From: Tardiphaga sp.
GTDB lineage: Bacteria > Pseudomonadota > Alphaproteobacteria > Rhizobiales > Xanthobacteraceae
Assembly: GCF_028290785.1 (NCBI RefSeq)
Contig: NZ_JAQGJD010000318.1
Location: 34,280-98,279 of the forward strand
Direction of reading: 5' to 3'
Length of the DNA stretch: 64,000 nt
Each line of letters starts with the position of its first letter. Position 1 is the first letter of the stretch. Shown here piece by piece: positions 20,330 through 29,779 of this stretch. The notes under the pieces were generated by a model, which was not told the DNA's origin, did not search any database, and saw only the letters and a program-made list of their open reading frames with translations. Both the position numbers and the translations under genes were made by a program.

Positions 20330-20985
20330 TGGCCATGAATCTAGGCGTCGATACCATCAAGGCTGCCGTCGTCGCGATCGACCTGCATCGCGGCCATCTC
20401 GACATGGGGGTGGCTACGATGCCGACCACGCCGGACGTAGCGGTGCGGATCATTGCCGCGAACAAGCGGCTGTTCGACTGGTGCCGCAGCGCCAACATTC
20501 CGGTGATCCATCAGGTCACCTCCTACCGCGACGAGGCGGAAATCCGCGCCAACCCGTTCTGGCGCACCCGCGCCGAAGATCCTAACGCCACCCGCAAGAA
20601 CGTCATGCGTCACAATATCATCGGCGGGCCCGGTTGCGCGGTGATGCCGGATCTGCTGGACCCCCGTGACTTTATCGTCAACACCAAGAAGCGCTACGAC
20701 TGCTTCCTCGGCACCGATCTTGATTTCCTGTTGAAATCGCACGCCATCAACACACTGCTGATCACCGGCGTGAATACCAATTCCTGCGTGCTGGCGACCA
20801 CCACTGCCGCCAATGTTCGCGATTACTCGGTGATCGTGGTGGAAGACTGCGTCGACAGCATGGACGGCTCGGCGCTGCATCAAGCGGGACTCGCCTGCAT
20901 CCGTACCGCCTTCGGCTTCGTGATGGACACCGATGCGGTGATGAAGCTCGACGGGCTCGGTACACAGCAAAGCAGCGCCGCGTGA
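20329..20985 (+). CDS. Cysteine hydrolase, isochorismatase-like family
   Basis: AAVVAIDLHRGHLD, KKRYDCFLGTDLDFLL, LLITGVNTNSCVLATTTAAN with catalytic D/K/C pattern. Confidence 0.9.
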   Translation: MAMNLGVDTIKAAVVAIDLHRGHLDMGVATMPTTPDVAVRIIAANKRLFDWCRSANIPVIHQVTSYRDEAEIRANPFWRTRAEDPNATRKNVMRHNIIGGPGCAVMPDLLDPRDFIVNTKKRYDCFLGTDLDFLLKSHAINTLLITGVNTNSCVLATTTAANVRDYSVIVVEDCVDSMDGSALHQAGLACIRTAFGFVMDTDAVMKLDGLGTQQSSAA

Positions 20986-21019
20986 CAAGTTATAACAGCA
21001 ACCCGAAGGGCATCCAGCC

Positions 21020-21916
21020 ATGACCGGACCCATGCTGCCGCGCGAGCGCAGCGCCTATTCCGCCATCGTCGATCGTCCGAAGCTCCAGCTACCGGGCGGC
21101 GCCAAAACCATCATCTGGACTATCGTCAATCTCGAGGTCTGGGATATAGCCAAGCCGATGGCGCGGCAGGTGATCCCGGCGCCGACCGGCGCAGTGTTGC
21201 TGCCCGATGTCGCGAACTGGGGCTGGCACGAATACGGCATGCGTGTCGGCGTGTGGCGCTTCTTCGATCTGTACAAGAAGCTTGGCATCGCGCCGACGCT
21301 ATCGATCAACGCCCGCGTCTGCGAAGATTATCCGCGGGTCGCTCAGCAGGCGAAAGACGCCGGCTGGGAATTCATGGGCCACGCCTATGAGCAGGGACCG
21401 ATCCACAAGGAGCCCGACCAGCGGGCGATGATCAAGCATTCGATGGACGTGATCGAGAATTTCACCGGCAAGCGCCCGGTCGGCTGGCTCGGGCCGGGCC
21501 TGACGCAGACCCTGGATACGCCGGAATATCTCGCCGAAGCCGGCGTGAAGTATATCGGCGACTGGGTCTATGACGACGAACCGACCGTGATCGACACCGC
21601 CAACGGACCACTGACCACGCTGCCCTATACCGTCGAGCTCAACGACATCCCGATGATGATGGTGCAGCACCACGAGTCCGATCACTTCATGAAGCGGGCC
21701 ATGGACCAGTTCGACCGGCTGTATCAGGAAAGCGAAGACCGGCCGAAAATCGTGTCGCTGGCGATCCATCCCTATATTTCCGGCCAGCCGTTCCGCATCA
21801 AGTATCTCGAGCAACTCTACGACTACTTCAACAGGCACGAGGGCGTGGTGCACTGGAACGGCGAGCAGATCCTCGACTGGTACAACGGTCAGACGGGCAA
21901 GGGACCTACGTCGTGA
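21020..21916 (+). CDS. Polysaccharide-deacetylase-family protein (PuuE-like subgroup)
   Basis: NWGWHEYGMRVGVWRFFDLYKKLGI, EFMGHAYEQ, GWLGPGL motifs. Confidence 0.88.
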   Translation: MTGPMLPRERSAYSAIVDRPKLQLPGGAKTIIWTIVNLEVWDIAKPMARQVIPAPTGAVLLPDVANWGWHEYGMRVGVWRFFDLYKKLGIAPTLSINARVCEDYPRVAQQAKDAGWEFMGHAYEQGPIHKEPDQRAMIKHSMDVIENFTGKRPVGWLGPGLTQTLDTPEYLAEAGVKYIGDWVYDDEPTVIDTANGPLTTLPYTVELNDIPMMMVQHHESDHFMKRAMDQFDRLYQESEDRPKIVSLAIHPYISGQPFRIKYLEQLYDYFNRHEGVVHWNGEQILDWYNGQTGKGPTS

Positions 21917-22620
21917 CCTATATGGGCCATCTCGTGCTGCCGGCCGTCGAGCCGACCGAACTGCCGGTGTCGGGCGGCGGCAGCTTTCCGGTACGCCGCG
22001 TCTATTGCGTCGGCCGCAACTATCTCGACCACATCCGCGAGATGGGCGAGGCCGACGAGCGCGATCCGCCGTTCTTCTTCCAGAAGCCGCGCGATGCGGT
22101 GGTGCCGGATGGCGCCCACGTGCCGTATCCGCCGTTCACCTCGGACTTCCAGTTCGAGGTCGAGCTAGTGCTGGCGATTGGCCTGCAGGGTTCGGACATT
22201 GCCGTGGAAGATGCCTTCGACCACATCTGGGGCTATGCGGTCGGCATCGACCTCACCCGTCGCGATCGCCAGCGCGACGCCCGTGATATGAAGCTGCCCT
22301 GGGAAGCCGGCAAGAGTTTTGATGCCTCGGCGCCGTGCGGCACCATTTCCCCGGCGCGAGACGCCCGCCATTTTAACGGCTGCGCCATTACCCTGTCGGT
22401 CAACGGGGTGGAGAAGCAACGTGGCGACATCGGCCAGATGATCTGGAGCGTGCCCGAGATTGTCGCCGAACTGTCCAAGCAGATGGAGCTGTTTCCCGGC
22501 GACCTGATCTACACCGGCACCCCAGCCGGTGTCGGCGCGGTCGGGCCGGGCGATCTGATCTCCGCCCACATCGACGGCCTGCCGTCGCTGACCATCACCA
22601 TCACCCCGCGCGAGGCGTGA
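21913..22620 (+). CDS. Fumarylacetoacetate hydrolase family protein
   Basis: VYCVGRNYLDHIREMG, FFFQKPRDAVV, FEVELVLAIG, GDLIYTGTPAGVGAVGPGD. Confidence 0.92.
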   Translation: MTYMGHLVLPAVEPTELPVSGGGSFPVRRVYCVGRNYLDHIREMGEADERDPPFFFQKPRDAVVPDGAHVPYPPFTSDFQFEVELVLAIGLQGSDIAVEDAFDHIWGYAVGIDLTRRDRQRDARDMKLPWEAGKSFDASAPCGTISPARDARHFNGCAITLSVNGVEKQRGDIGQMIWSVPEIVAELSKQMELFPGDLIYTGTPAGVGAVGPGDLISAHIDGLPSLTITITPREA

Positions 22621-22621
22621 G

Positions 22622-23512
22622 ATGAAGCCTACCGACCGCATCGCCTATTCGCCGATCTCCACCCGTCCGCCGCTCAAGCTGCCGGACGGCAAGCGGATGG
22701 CGGTCTGGGTGATCGTCAATGTCGAGGAGTGGGACATCAACCAGACGATGCCGCGCACCGTGCTGACGCCGCCCGCCGGCGGCTCGCCGATGCCCGACAT
22801 CCCGAACTGGGCGTGGCACGAATACGGCAACCGCGTGGGCTTCTGGCGCATGCTGAAAGTGTTCGACGACTTCAAAATCCCGGCGGCGCTGGCGATCAAC
22901 GGTTCGGCACTGGCTGCCTATCCCCCCATCGTCGAGGCGGCAAAGACGCGCAACTGGGAATTCATGGGGCACGGCTTCACCCAGCGCAACATGCAGAAGG
23001 TAGAGAACGAGCGCGAGGACATCCGCAAGACCGCCGATGTGATCGAGGCCGCCACCGGCAAGCGGCCGCGCGGCTGGCTCGGGCCAGGCCTCACCGAGAG
23101 CTGGGACACCCCGGACCTCTTGAAGCTGGAAGGCTACGACTACGTCGCCGACTGGGTGCTCGACGACCAGCCGGTGTGGCTGAAGACCACCAGCACGCCG
23201 ATCGTCAACGTGCCCTATACTCAGGAATGCAACGATGTGGCGATGATGCTGATCCAGCATCACAAGGCGTCCGAGTATTACGACCGGGCCATCGACCAGT
23301 TCGATCAGATTTATGAGGATTCCGCCGACTCCGCCCGGATCATGGCCCTGGTCGTGCATCCCTACATCATGGGCGCGCCGCATCGCCTGAAACACTTTCG
23401 CCGCATCTTCGAGACCATCGCGCAGAAATCCGACGTGGCCTTCATGACCGGCGAGCAGATTCTCGACTGGTATCTCGCGGTCGGCCCCAAAGAACCTTCC
23501 GGGACGCCATAG
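22622..23512 (+). CDS. Polysaccharide-deacetylase-family protein (PuuE-like subgroup), paralog of 21020-21916
   Basis: NWAWHEYGNRVGFWRMLKVFDDFKI, EFMGHGFTQ, GWLGPGLTESWDTP motifs. Confidence 0.88.
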   Translation: MKPTDRIAYSPISTRPPLKLPDGKRMAVWVIVNVEEWDINQTMPRTVLTPPAGGSPMPDIPNWAWHEYGNRVGFWRMLKVFDDFKIPAALAINGSALAAYPPIVEAAKTRNWEFMGHGFTQRNMQKVENEREDIRKTADVIEAATGKRPRGWLGPGLTESWDTPDLLKLEGYDYVADWVLDDQPVWLKTTSTPIVNVPYTQECNDVAMMLIQHHKASEYYDRAIDQFDQIYEDSADSARIMALVVHPYIMGAPHRLKHFRRIFETIAQKSDVAFMTGEQILDWYLAVGPKEPSGTP

Positions 23513-23524
23513 GCAACTGCACCC

Positions 23525-24376
23525 ATGAGCCTGTTCCAGCTACTCAACGGACTGACCTTCGCGGCGCTGCTGTTCGTGGTGGCGAGCGGCTTCACGCTGA
23601 TCTTCGGGCTGTTGCGTATCGTCAACCTCGCCCACGGCGCGCTTTACCTGTTCGGCGGTTATATTGGCTTTACGGTGGCAACCAAGACCGGCAGTTTCGT
23701 GCTCGGCGGCATCGGCGCTATGGCGGCCATCGCGGCCATCGGCTTCGTGCTCGATCAGGGCCTGCTGCGCTTTGTGCGCGGCAACGAGCTGCGCCAGGTG
23801 TTGCTGACGCTCGGCGTCGCCTTCTTCCTGAACGACCTCGCGCTGGTGATCTGGGGCGGCGACAGCTTCACCGTGCCGATCCCGCAGCTATTGCGCGGTG
23901 GCACCAAGGTGTTCGGCACGTTCTATCCAGTCTACCGGCTGTTCGTGCTGGGCATGGGCATCTTTGTGTTCGCGGCGCTGTGGCTGCTGCTCAACCGCAC
24001 CCGGCTCGGCGCACTGATCCGTGCCGGCGTGGATGATGCCGAAATGGTGGAAGCCTCCGGCGTCAATATCCAGCGTGTGTTTCTGTTCACCTTCCTGTTT
24101 GGCTCGGCGTTGGCCGGCCTGGGCGGTCTGATGGGCGGCGCGTTCCTGTCGCTGTATCCCTCCGCCGATGCCGAGATCCTTACCTTCAGCCTCGCGGTGG
24201 TGATCATTGGAGGCCGGGGCAGCCTGGTCGGCGTTGCCGTCGGCAGTCTGCTGGTTGGCCTGCTCAATACACTCGGCCAGGTGATGTTTCCCGAGCTCGC
24301 TTACTTTGTCATTTTCGGTCCGATGGCGGTGCTGCTCGCGTTCCGTCCGCTCGGCCTGTTCGGACGCGCCACATGA
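23525..24376 (+). CDS. Branched-chain amino acid-type ABC transporter permease (LivH)
   Basis: LivH-type GFTLIFGLLRIVNLAHGALYLFGGY. Confidence 0.93.
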   Translation: MSLFQLLNGLTFAALLFVVASGFTLIFGLLRIVNLAHGALYLFGGYIGFTVATKTGSFVLGGIGAMAAIAAIGFVLDQGLLRFVRGNELRQVLLTLGVAFFLNDLALVIWGGDSFTVPIPQLLRGGTKVFGTFYPVYRLFVLGMGIFVFAALWLLLNRTRLGALIRAGVDDAEMVEASGVNIQRVFLFTFLFGSALAGLGGLMGGAFLSLYPSADAEILTFSLAVVIIGGRGSLVGVAVGSLLVGLLNTLGQVMFPELAYFVIFGPMAVLLAFRPLGLFGRAT

Positions 24377-25341
24377 CTATGGACCCGCACGCGCCAAGAC
24401 CCTCGCTTCTTGCCGGCCTCACCGGCCGTGCCGCAGCGATTGCCGCGGTGGTCGTGATCGCTGCCTCCGGCCTGCCGTTGGTGCTGTCGAACTATCAGGT
24501 CGGCTTGGCCACCGAGGTGCTGATCTTCGGCATCCTGGCGATGTCGATCGATATCCTTGCCGGCTTTGCCGGCCGTACCTCGCTCGGCCACGGCGCCATC
24601 TTCGGCGTTGCCACTTATGTGGTGGTGTACTGCACGGCGCAGGCCGGGCTGCCGCCGGTGGCATCTTTCGCGCTCGGCGTACTCGCCGCCACGGCGGTGG
24701 CGGCGGTGTTTGCGCTGCTCGCGGTGCGCACCTCCGGGGTGTATTTCCTGCTGTTGACGCTGGCGCTAGGCATGATCGTGTGGGGCGTTTGTTTGCGCTG
24801 GACCCAGGTCACCGGTGGCGAGAACGGCATGCGCGGCGATGTCCGTCCCGTCCTGCTGCTCGGCCACCACGCCTTTTACTGGGCGGTGCTGGCCGGCGCC
24901 GCCATCGTGTCGTTCGCCATGTGGCGCTTCGTACGCTCGCCGTTCGGCCTGACCCTGCGCGGCATCCGCGACAGCGAGAGCCGGATGCGCAGCCTCGGCT
25001 ACAATGTGCCGCTACATTTGTTCATCGGCTTCACCGTGTCCGGCTTCTTCGCCGGCGTCGCCGGCGCGCTGTATGCGATGTTCAACAACTTCGTCAGCCC
25101 GTCCACGGTGGCGCTGGCGCAGTCCGTAGAGGGCGTTCTGATGATGATCGCGGGTGGCGTCGGCACGCTGTTTGGCGCCTTCGTCGGCGCCGCGGCCATC
25201 ATAGCGCTCGAGAACGTGGTCAGCGCCTATACCGAGCGCTGGCAGATGGTGCTCGGCGTTACCTTCGTTCTGATCATGATCTTCGCCCCCGAGGGCATCA
25301 CAGGCAAGCTGCGCAACATGCTGTCGCGCAAGGTGCGTTAG
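24373..25341 (+). CDS. Branched-chain amino acid-type ABC transporter permease (LivM)
   Basis: LivM-type DILAGFAGRTSLGHGAIFGVATY; overlaps livH by 4 nt. Confidence 0.93.
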   Translation: MTMDPHAPRPSLLAGLTGRAAAIAAVVVIAASGLPLVLSNYQVGLATEVLIFGILAMSIDILAGFAGRTSLGHGAIFGVATYVVVYCTAQAGLPPVASFALGVLAATAVAAVFALLAVRTSGVYFLLLTLALGMIVWGVCLRWTQVTGGENGMRGDVRPVLLLGHHAFYWAVLAGAAIVSFAMWRFVRSPFGLTLRGIRDSESRMRSLGYNVPLHLFIGFTVSGFFAGVAGALYAMFNNFVSPSTVALAQSVEGVLMMIAGGVGTLFGAFVGAAAIIALENVVSAYTERWQMVLGVTFVLIMIFAPEGITGKLRNMLSRKVR

Positions 25342-25369
25342 TCGAATGCTTTACCGAAAGGACATCGAT

Positions 25370-26629
25370 ATGGACCGCAGGCAATTTCTGAAGACCACGA
25401 CCGCTGCCGTCGCCGCCGCCGGCCTCGGCGCCGCCCCCTGGCGTTCCGCCATGGCGCAGGCCGGCCCGATCAAGATCGGCTTGCTGGCGCCGCTGACCGG
25501 CGTCGTCGCCTCCGGCGGCAAGGAAATGGTCGAAGGCGTGCAGTTCTATCTCGACCAGGTCAAGAACGAGATGGGAGGCCGCAAGGTCGAGCTGACCATC
25601 GAGGACGATGCCTCGAACCCCGACACGGCGCTCCAGAAGGCGCGCCGGCTGGTCGAGCAGGGCAACTGCCACATGCTGATCGGCGATCTGCTGGCCAATA
25701 CCGGCCTCGCGGTGGCCAACTACGTCAAAGGGACCGGCACGCCGTATTTCATTCCGATCATCGCCGCCGACGATCTGACCCAGCGCGCCCGCATCAAGAA
25801 CGTGATCCGCGTCGCCGGCTACACCGCCAGCGCCTTCACCCATCCGTTCGGCGACTGGGCTCTCAAGCAGGGCTACAAGCGCATTGCGACGATCAGCCAA
25901 GACTACACGTTCGGCCACGAGCAGTGCGGCGGTCTCGCCCAGGTGTTCACCGAAGGCGGCGGCGAGATTGTCCAGCAGTTCTGGCATCCGCTCAACACGG
26001 CGGACTTCAGCCCTTATCTCGGCCAGCTCGCCGAACTCAAGGTCGACGCCATCTTTGCCATGGAGACCGGCGCCGACTCCACCCGCTTCATCCAGCAATA
26101 TGCCTCGTTTGGCCTGAAGGCCAAGACCCCGCTGCTAATGGCCATGAACGGCACTGACCAGTCGGTCATCCGGACGATCGGCGAGGAAGCCGAGGGCATC
26201 ATCTCGGCAGCGCATTTCGCCGAAGGCTCCGACAAAGCGGTAACCGCCAAGTTCACCAAGGACTACGAGGCCAAATACGGCAAGATCCCGTCGCTATACG
26301 GCTTCTCGATGTATTCCGGCATGATGTGGATCGACGCCGCGCTGAAGAAGATGGGCGGCAAGGTCGAGGACCGCGATTTGTTCATCGACACCGTGCTGAA
26401 GACTGAGCTCGACGGTTCGCCGCTCGGCAAGGCGGTGAAATTCGACGCCTACGGTAACCCGGTCTACGACGTCACCATCCGCAAGGTCGTCAAACGCGCC
26501 GACGGCAAGTACTGGAATGTGCCGACCCAGACCTATCCGGAAGTGGGCCAGTTTTGGAAGTACGATCCGGAAACCTACCTGAAGCAGCCAGCCTATTCGC
26601 GGACCTTCCAGGGCATCAAGAAGGCCTGA
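25370..26629 (+). CDS. Liv-type ABC transporter substrate-binding protein (Tat-like signal)
   Basis: MDRRQFLKTTTAAVAAAGLG signal; IKIGLLAPLTGVVASGGKEM periplasmic binding protein type I. Confidence 0.92.
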   Translation: MDRRQFLKTTTAAVAAAGLGAAPWRSAMAQAGPIKIGLLAPLTGVVASGGKEMVEGVQFYLDQVKNEMGGRKVELTIEDDASNPDTALQKARRLVEQGNCHMLIGDLLANTGLAVANYVKGTGTPYFIPIIAADDLTQRARIKNVIRVAGYTASAFTHPFGDWALKQGYKRIATISQDYTFGHEQCGGLAQVFTEGGGEIVQQFWHPLNTADFSPYLGQLAELKVDAIFAMETGADSTRFIQQYASFGLKAKTPLLMAMNGTDQSVIRTIGEEAEGIISAAHFAEGSDKAVTAKFTKDYEAKYGKIPSLYGFSMYSGMMWIDAALKKMGGKVEDRDLFIDTVLKTELDGSPLGKAVKFDAYGNPVYDVTIRKVVKRADGKYWNVPTQTYPEVGQFWKYDPETYLKQPAYSRTFQGIKKA

Positions 26630-26645
26630 TGCTTCGCTGACAACG

Positions 26646-26670
26646 AGACGCGGCCTCATCGGCCGCGTCT
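26646..26670 (+). terminator. Strong intra-operon hairpin (10-bp stem, 5-nt loop)
   Basis: AGACGCGGCC-TCATC-GGCCGCGTCT between the binding protein and livG. Confidence 0.7.
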
Positions 26671-26688
26671 TACCAACGGGAATACCTT

Positions 26689-27444
26689 GTGTCCGAAACG
26701 ATCCTGACGCTGACAGATGTGGTGGTGGCCTTCGACGCCTTGCGTGCGGTCGATGGCGTTAGCCTGACCGTTCCGCGCGGCCAGCGCCGGGCCATCATCG
26801 GGCCGAACGGCGCCGGCAAAACCACTTTGTTCAATGCCATCGCAGGCGCGGTGCCGCCGACGTCGGGCAAGATCGTGTTCAACGGACATGACGTCACGAA
26901 TCTACCGCCGCACCGCCGCGCCCAGCTTGGTATTTCGCGGACCTTTCAGATTACAAATCTGTTTCCGACCCTGACCGTGCAGGACAATATGATCCTCGCG
27001 CTGCGCGGCCTGAGCCAGCGAAAATTCTCTCTGTTCGGCAAGCCCGATACCGATACGACGGAAGCGCCGCGCATCGCGGCGGCGCTGACCGCCGCGCGGA
27101 TCGGCGAGCGGGCCGGTGTCATCGTCAAGGAAATGAGCTATGGCGAACAGCGCCAGCTCGAGATCGCGATCTCGCTGGTCACCACGCCGACCATGCTGCT
27201 GCTCGACGAACCCGCCGCCGGCCTGTCGCCATCGGAGCGTTCCATGGTCGCGGAGATCATCCGCTCGCTCGACCGCGATATCACCGTAGTGCTGATCGAG
27301 CACGACATGGACCTCGCCCTAGGGCTGGTCGATTACGTCACCTGTATGTTCGAGGGCCGCGTCCTTGTGGAGGAGCCGCCGGAGGGCATCCGGCGCAACA
27401 AGCAGGTCCAGGAAGTCTATCTCGGGAAGCCGCGTCATGCTTGA
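26689..27444 (+). CDS. Liv-type ABC transporter ATP-binding protein (LivG)
   Basis: GPNGAGKTTLFNAI, signature MSYGEQRQLEIAISL, LLLDEPAAGLSPSE; GTG start. Confidence 0.93.
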   Translation: MSETILTLTDVVVAFDALRAVDGVSLTVPRGQRRAIIGPNGAGKTTLFNAIAGAVPPTSGKIVFNGHDVTNLPPHRRAQLGISRTFQITNLFPTLTVQDNMILALRGLSQRKFSLFGKPDTDTTEAPRIAAALTAARIGERAGVIVKEMSYGEQRQLEIAISLVTTPTMLLLDEPAAGLSPSERSMVAEIIRSLDRDITVVLIEHDMDLALGLVDYVTCMFEGRVLVEEPPEGIRRNKQVQEVYLGKPRHA

Positions 27445-28141
27445 GGTCAGGGATCTGCATAGCGGCTACGGCGAGGCGGTGGTGGTGCGCGGCGTCTCGC
27501 TGGACGTCAAGGCCGGCGAGATCGTCGCACTGCTCGGCCGCAATGGCATGGGTAAGACCACCTTCATCCGCTCGATCATGGGGCTGACGCCGCCGCAGAT
27601 CCGTTCCGGCACTATCAGCTGGCGTGGCGAGAATCTGGTCGGCCTGCGCCCGCACGACATCGCCGCGCGAAAAATCGCCATCGTGCCGCAGGGCAGGCGG
27701 CTGTTTCCGTCGCTGACGGTGACGGAACATCTGACCATGCTGAAGAGCGCGCGCGCGAAAGACGGCTGGACCGTCGACCGCGTGTTCGGAATCTTTCCCC
27801 GCCTCAAGGAGCGCCGCTATCATCGCGGCGGGCAATTGTCCGGCGGCGAACGCGGCATGCTCGCGGTCGGCCGTGCGCTGATGATCGATCCGGAGCTGAT
27901 CCTGATGGATGAGCCGTCGGAGGGGCTAGCGCCAGTGATGGTGCAGCATCTTGAGAGCATCATTCTCGACCTCAAGCGCGAGGGTCTGTCGATCCTGCTC
28001 GTCGAGCAGAATCTTTACAGCGCGCTGGCAGTAGCCGATCGCGTCTACATTCTCGAAACCGGTCAGGTCGTGCATCAGGGCGATGCGAAGGAGCTGAGCC
28101 AACAGACCGATCTGCTGTTCCAGCGGCTCGGCGTGCAGTGA
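27437..28141 (+). CDS. Liv-type ABC transporter ATP-binding protein (LivF)
   Basis: GRNGMGKTTFIRSIMG, LSGGERGMLAVGRALM, LILMDEPSEGLAP. Confidence 0.93.
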   Translation: MLEVRDLHSGYGEAVVVRGVSLDVKAGEIVALLGRNGMGKTTFIRSIMGLTPPQIRSGTISWRGENLVGLRPHDIAARKIAIVPQGRRLFPSLTVTEHLTMLKSARAKDGWTVDRVFGIFPRLKERRYHRGGQLSGGERGMLAVGRALMIDPELILMDEPSEGLAPVMVQHLESIILDLKREGLSILLVEQNLYSALAVADRVYILETGQVVHQGDAKELSQQTDLLFQRLGVQ

Positions 28142-28148
28142 GGACATC

Positions 28149-28334
28149 ATGAGCGAAGACCTGCTGCGGCAAGTCGCCGCCGATCTTAATTTCGCTTCCG
28201 ACGCCGCCAGCCGCGTACCACGCATGGCGGCGCTGATGGCAGACAACAACCGCCGCATCGCCGACGTGCCGTTGCCGTTCGATTCGACGCCCTATGCCAT
28301 GCCGCTGTGGCTCGCTGCCGCGGACAAGCGGTGA
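28149..28334 (+). CDS. Small AtzG-like (DUF4089/GatC-like) putative amidase partner
   Basis: 61 aa ending in ...NNRRIADVPLPFDSTPYAMPLW, immediately upstream of an AtzE/GatA-type amidase; assignment mainly by size, tail pattern and position. Confidence 0.55.
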   Translation: MSEDLLRQVAADLNFASDAASRVPRMAALMADNNRRIADVPLPFDSTPYAMPLWLAAADKR

Positions 28335-29779
28335 TGACGAACGCTGTCGCCGAACTGGATCTCTGCGCGCTTGCCGCTGCCATCGCCGCGGGCGACGTCA
28401 CTTCGGTCGCCGCGACCACGGTGGCGCTGGAGCGGCTGGACACAGTCGGGAGCAAGCTCAATGCCGTGGTCCGGCTCGACGTCGAACGCGCGCTCCGAGC
28501 CGCCGAGGCGGCCGACAGACAGCGCGCGTCGGGCGCCGCATTGCCGCCGCTGCACGGCGTGCCGCTGGCGCACAAGGATCTGTTTTATCGCGCTGGCGAC
28601 CTTTCTGCCGGCGGCTCGAAGATCCGCGCCGGCTTTCGGCCCGATGTCACCGCGACCGTGGTGCAGCGGCTCGACGCATCCGGCGCGCTCGACCTCGGCC
28701 GGCTGCAACTCGCCGAATTCGCCATGAGCCCCACCGGCTACAACGAACATAACGGACACGCGCTCAATCCGTGGAATCCGGCTTACGTGCCCGGCGGTTC
28801 GTCGTCCGGCTCGGCGGTCGCGGTGGCGGCCCGGCTTGTCGCCGGCTCGCTCGGCACCGACACCGGCGGTTCGCTGCGTCATCCCGGCGCCATGTGCGGC
28901 CTCGTCGGGTTGAAGCCGACCTGGGGCCTGGTGCCCACCGACGGCGTCATGCCGCTCTCCGCTTCGCTTGATTGCGTGGGACCGTTGACGCGCACCGCGC
29001 GAGATTCCGCGCGGCTTTTGTCGATGATCGCTGGGCACGATTATGAAACGCCGCTGAAAGGCGACATCCGCGGCATGGCGATCGCGGTGCCCGGTGGCTA
29101 CTACCGCGAACTGCTCGATCCAGGTATCGCCGTGCGGCTGGAGCAGGCGGTTGTTGTACTGCGCAAGCTCGGCGTTACCACCATCGAGACCGCGCCGCCG
29201 GACATGGCCCTGATCAATGCGCTGATGCAGGTGCTGATGAGCGCCGAGGCCGCTACCATTCATCGCCGATGGCTTATCGAGCGTCCGCAGGATTATGCCG
29301 ACCAGGTTCGCGCGCGGCTGGAGCCCGGGCTGCTTTACCCCGCCACGCGCTACGTCGAGGCGCTGTCGCTGCGCGCAGCGCTGACGCAGGGCTGGATCGC
29401 CGCCTGCATCGGATCAGCCGACTTGGCCCTGTTGCCAGCGATCTCGCTTCATGTGCCGACCGTCGCAGCCACCACCGAAGGCGATCCCGCCGACGTCGCC
29501 GCTTTCATCGGCAAACTTACCCATTGCACTCGCGGCATCAACTATCTCGGCCTTCCCGCCGCTTCAGTACCCTGCGGCTTCGACGCCGCATCGATGCCGG
29601 TCGCGTTCCAGCTAGTCGGCCGTCCCTTCGCCGAGGCCGCCATTCTCCGCGTCGCCGACGCCTATCAGTCCGCCACCGAATGGCACCTGCACGCGCCCGT
29701 TGCGGCCGAACTGAATCAAACGAAGAGAGAGCCATGCCCGTCATCGATATGCATACCCATGCGCTCAGCAAGCGCGTAG
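28334..29779 (+). CDS. Amidase signature family protein (AtzE/GatA-like)
   Basis: PLHGVPLAHKDLFYRAG, PGGSSSGSAVAVAARLVAGSLGTDTGGSLRHPGAMCGLVGLKPT with Ser-cisSer-Lys triad. Confidence 0.92.
   Translation: MTNAVAELDLCALAAAIAAGDVTSVAATTVALERLDTVGSKLNAVVRLDVERALRAAEAADRQRASGAALPPLHGVPLAHKDLFYRAGDLSAGGSKIRAGFRPDVTATVVQRLDASGALDLGRLQLAEFAMSPTGYNEHNGHALNPWNPAYVPGGSSSGSAVAVAARLVAGSLGTDTGGSLRHPGAMCGLVGLKPTWGLVPTDGVMPLSASLDCVGPLTRTARDSARLLSMIAGHDYETPLKGDIRGMAIAVPGGYYRELLDPGIAVRLEQAVVVLRKLGVTTIETAPPDMALINALMQVLMSAEAATIHRRWLIERPQDYADQVRARLEPGLLYPATRYVEALSLRAALTQGWIAACIGSADLALLPAISLHVPTVAATTEGDPADVAAFIGKLTHCTRGINYLGLPAASVPCGFDAASMPVAFQLVGRPFAEAAILRVADAYQSATEWHLHAPVAAELNQTKREPCPSSICIPMRSASA

Noticed and set aside
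24306-25391. 361-aa plus-strand ORF
   Set aside because: Shadow frame of livM with R/C-rich translation.
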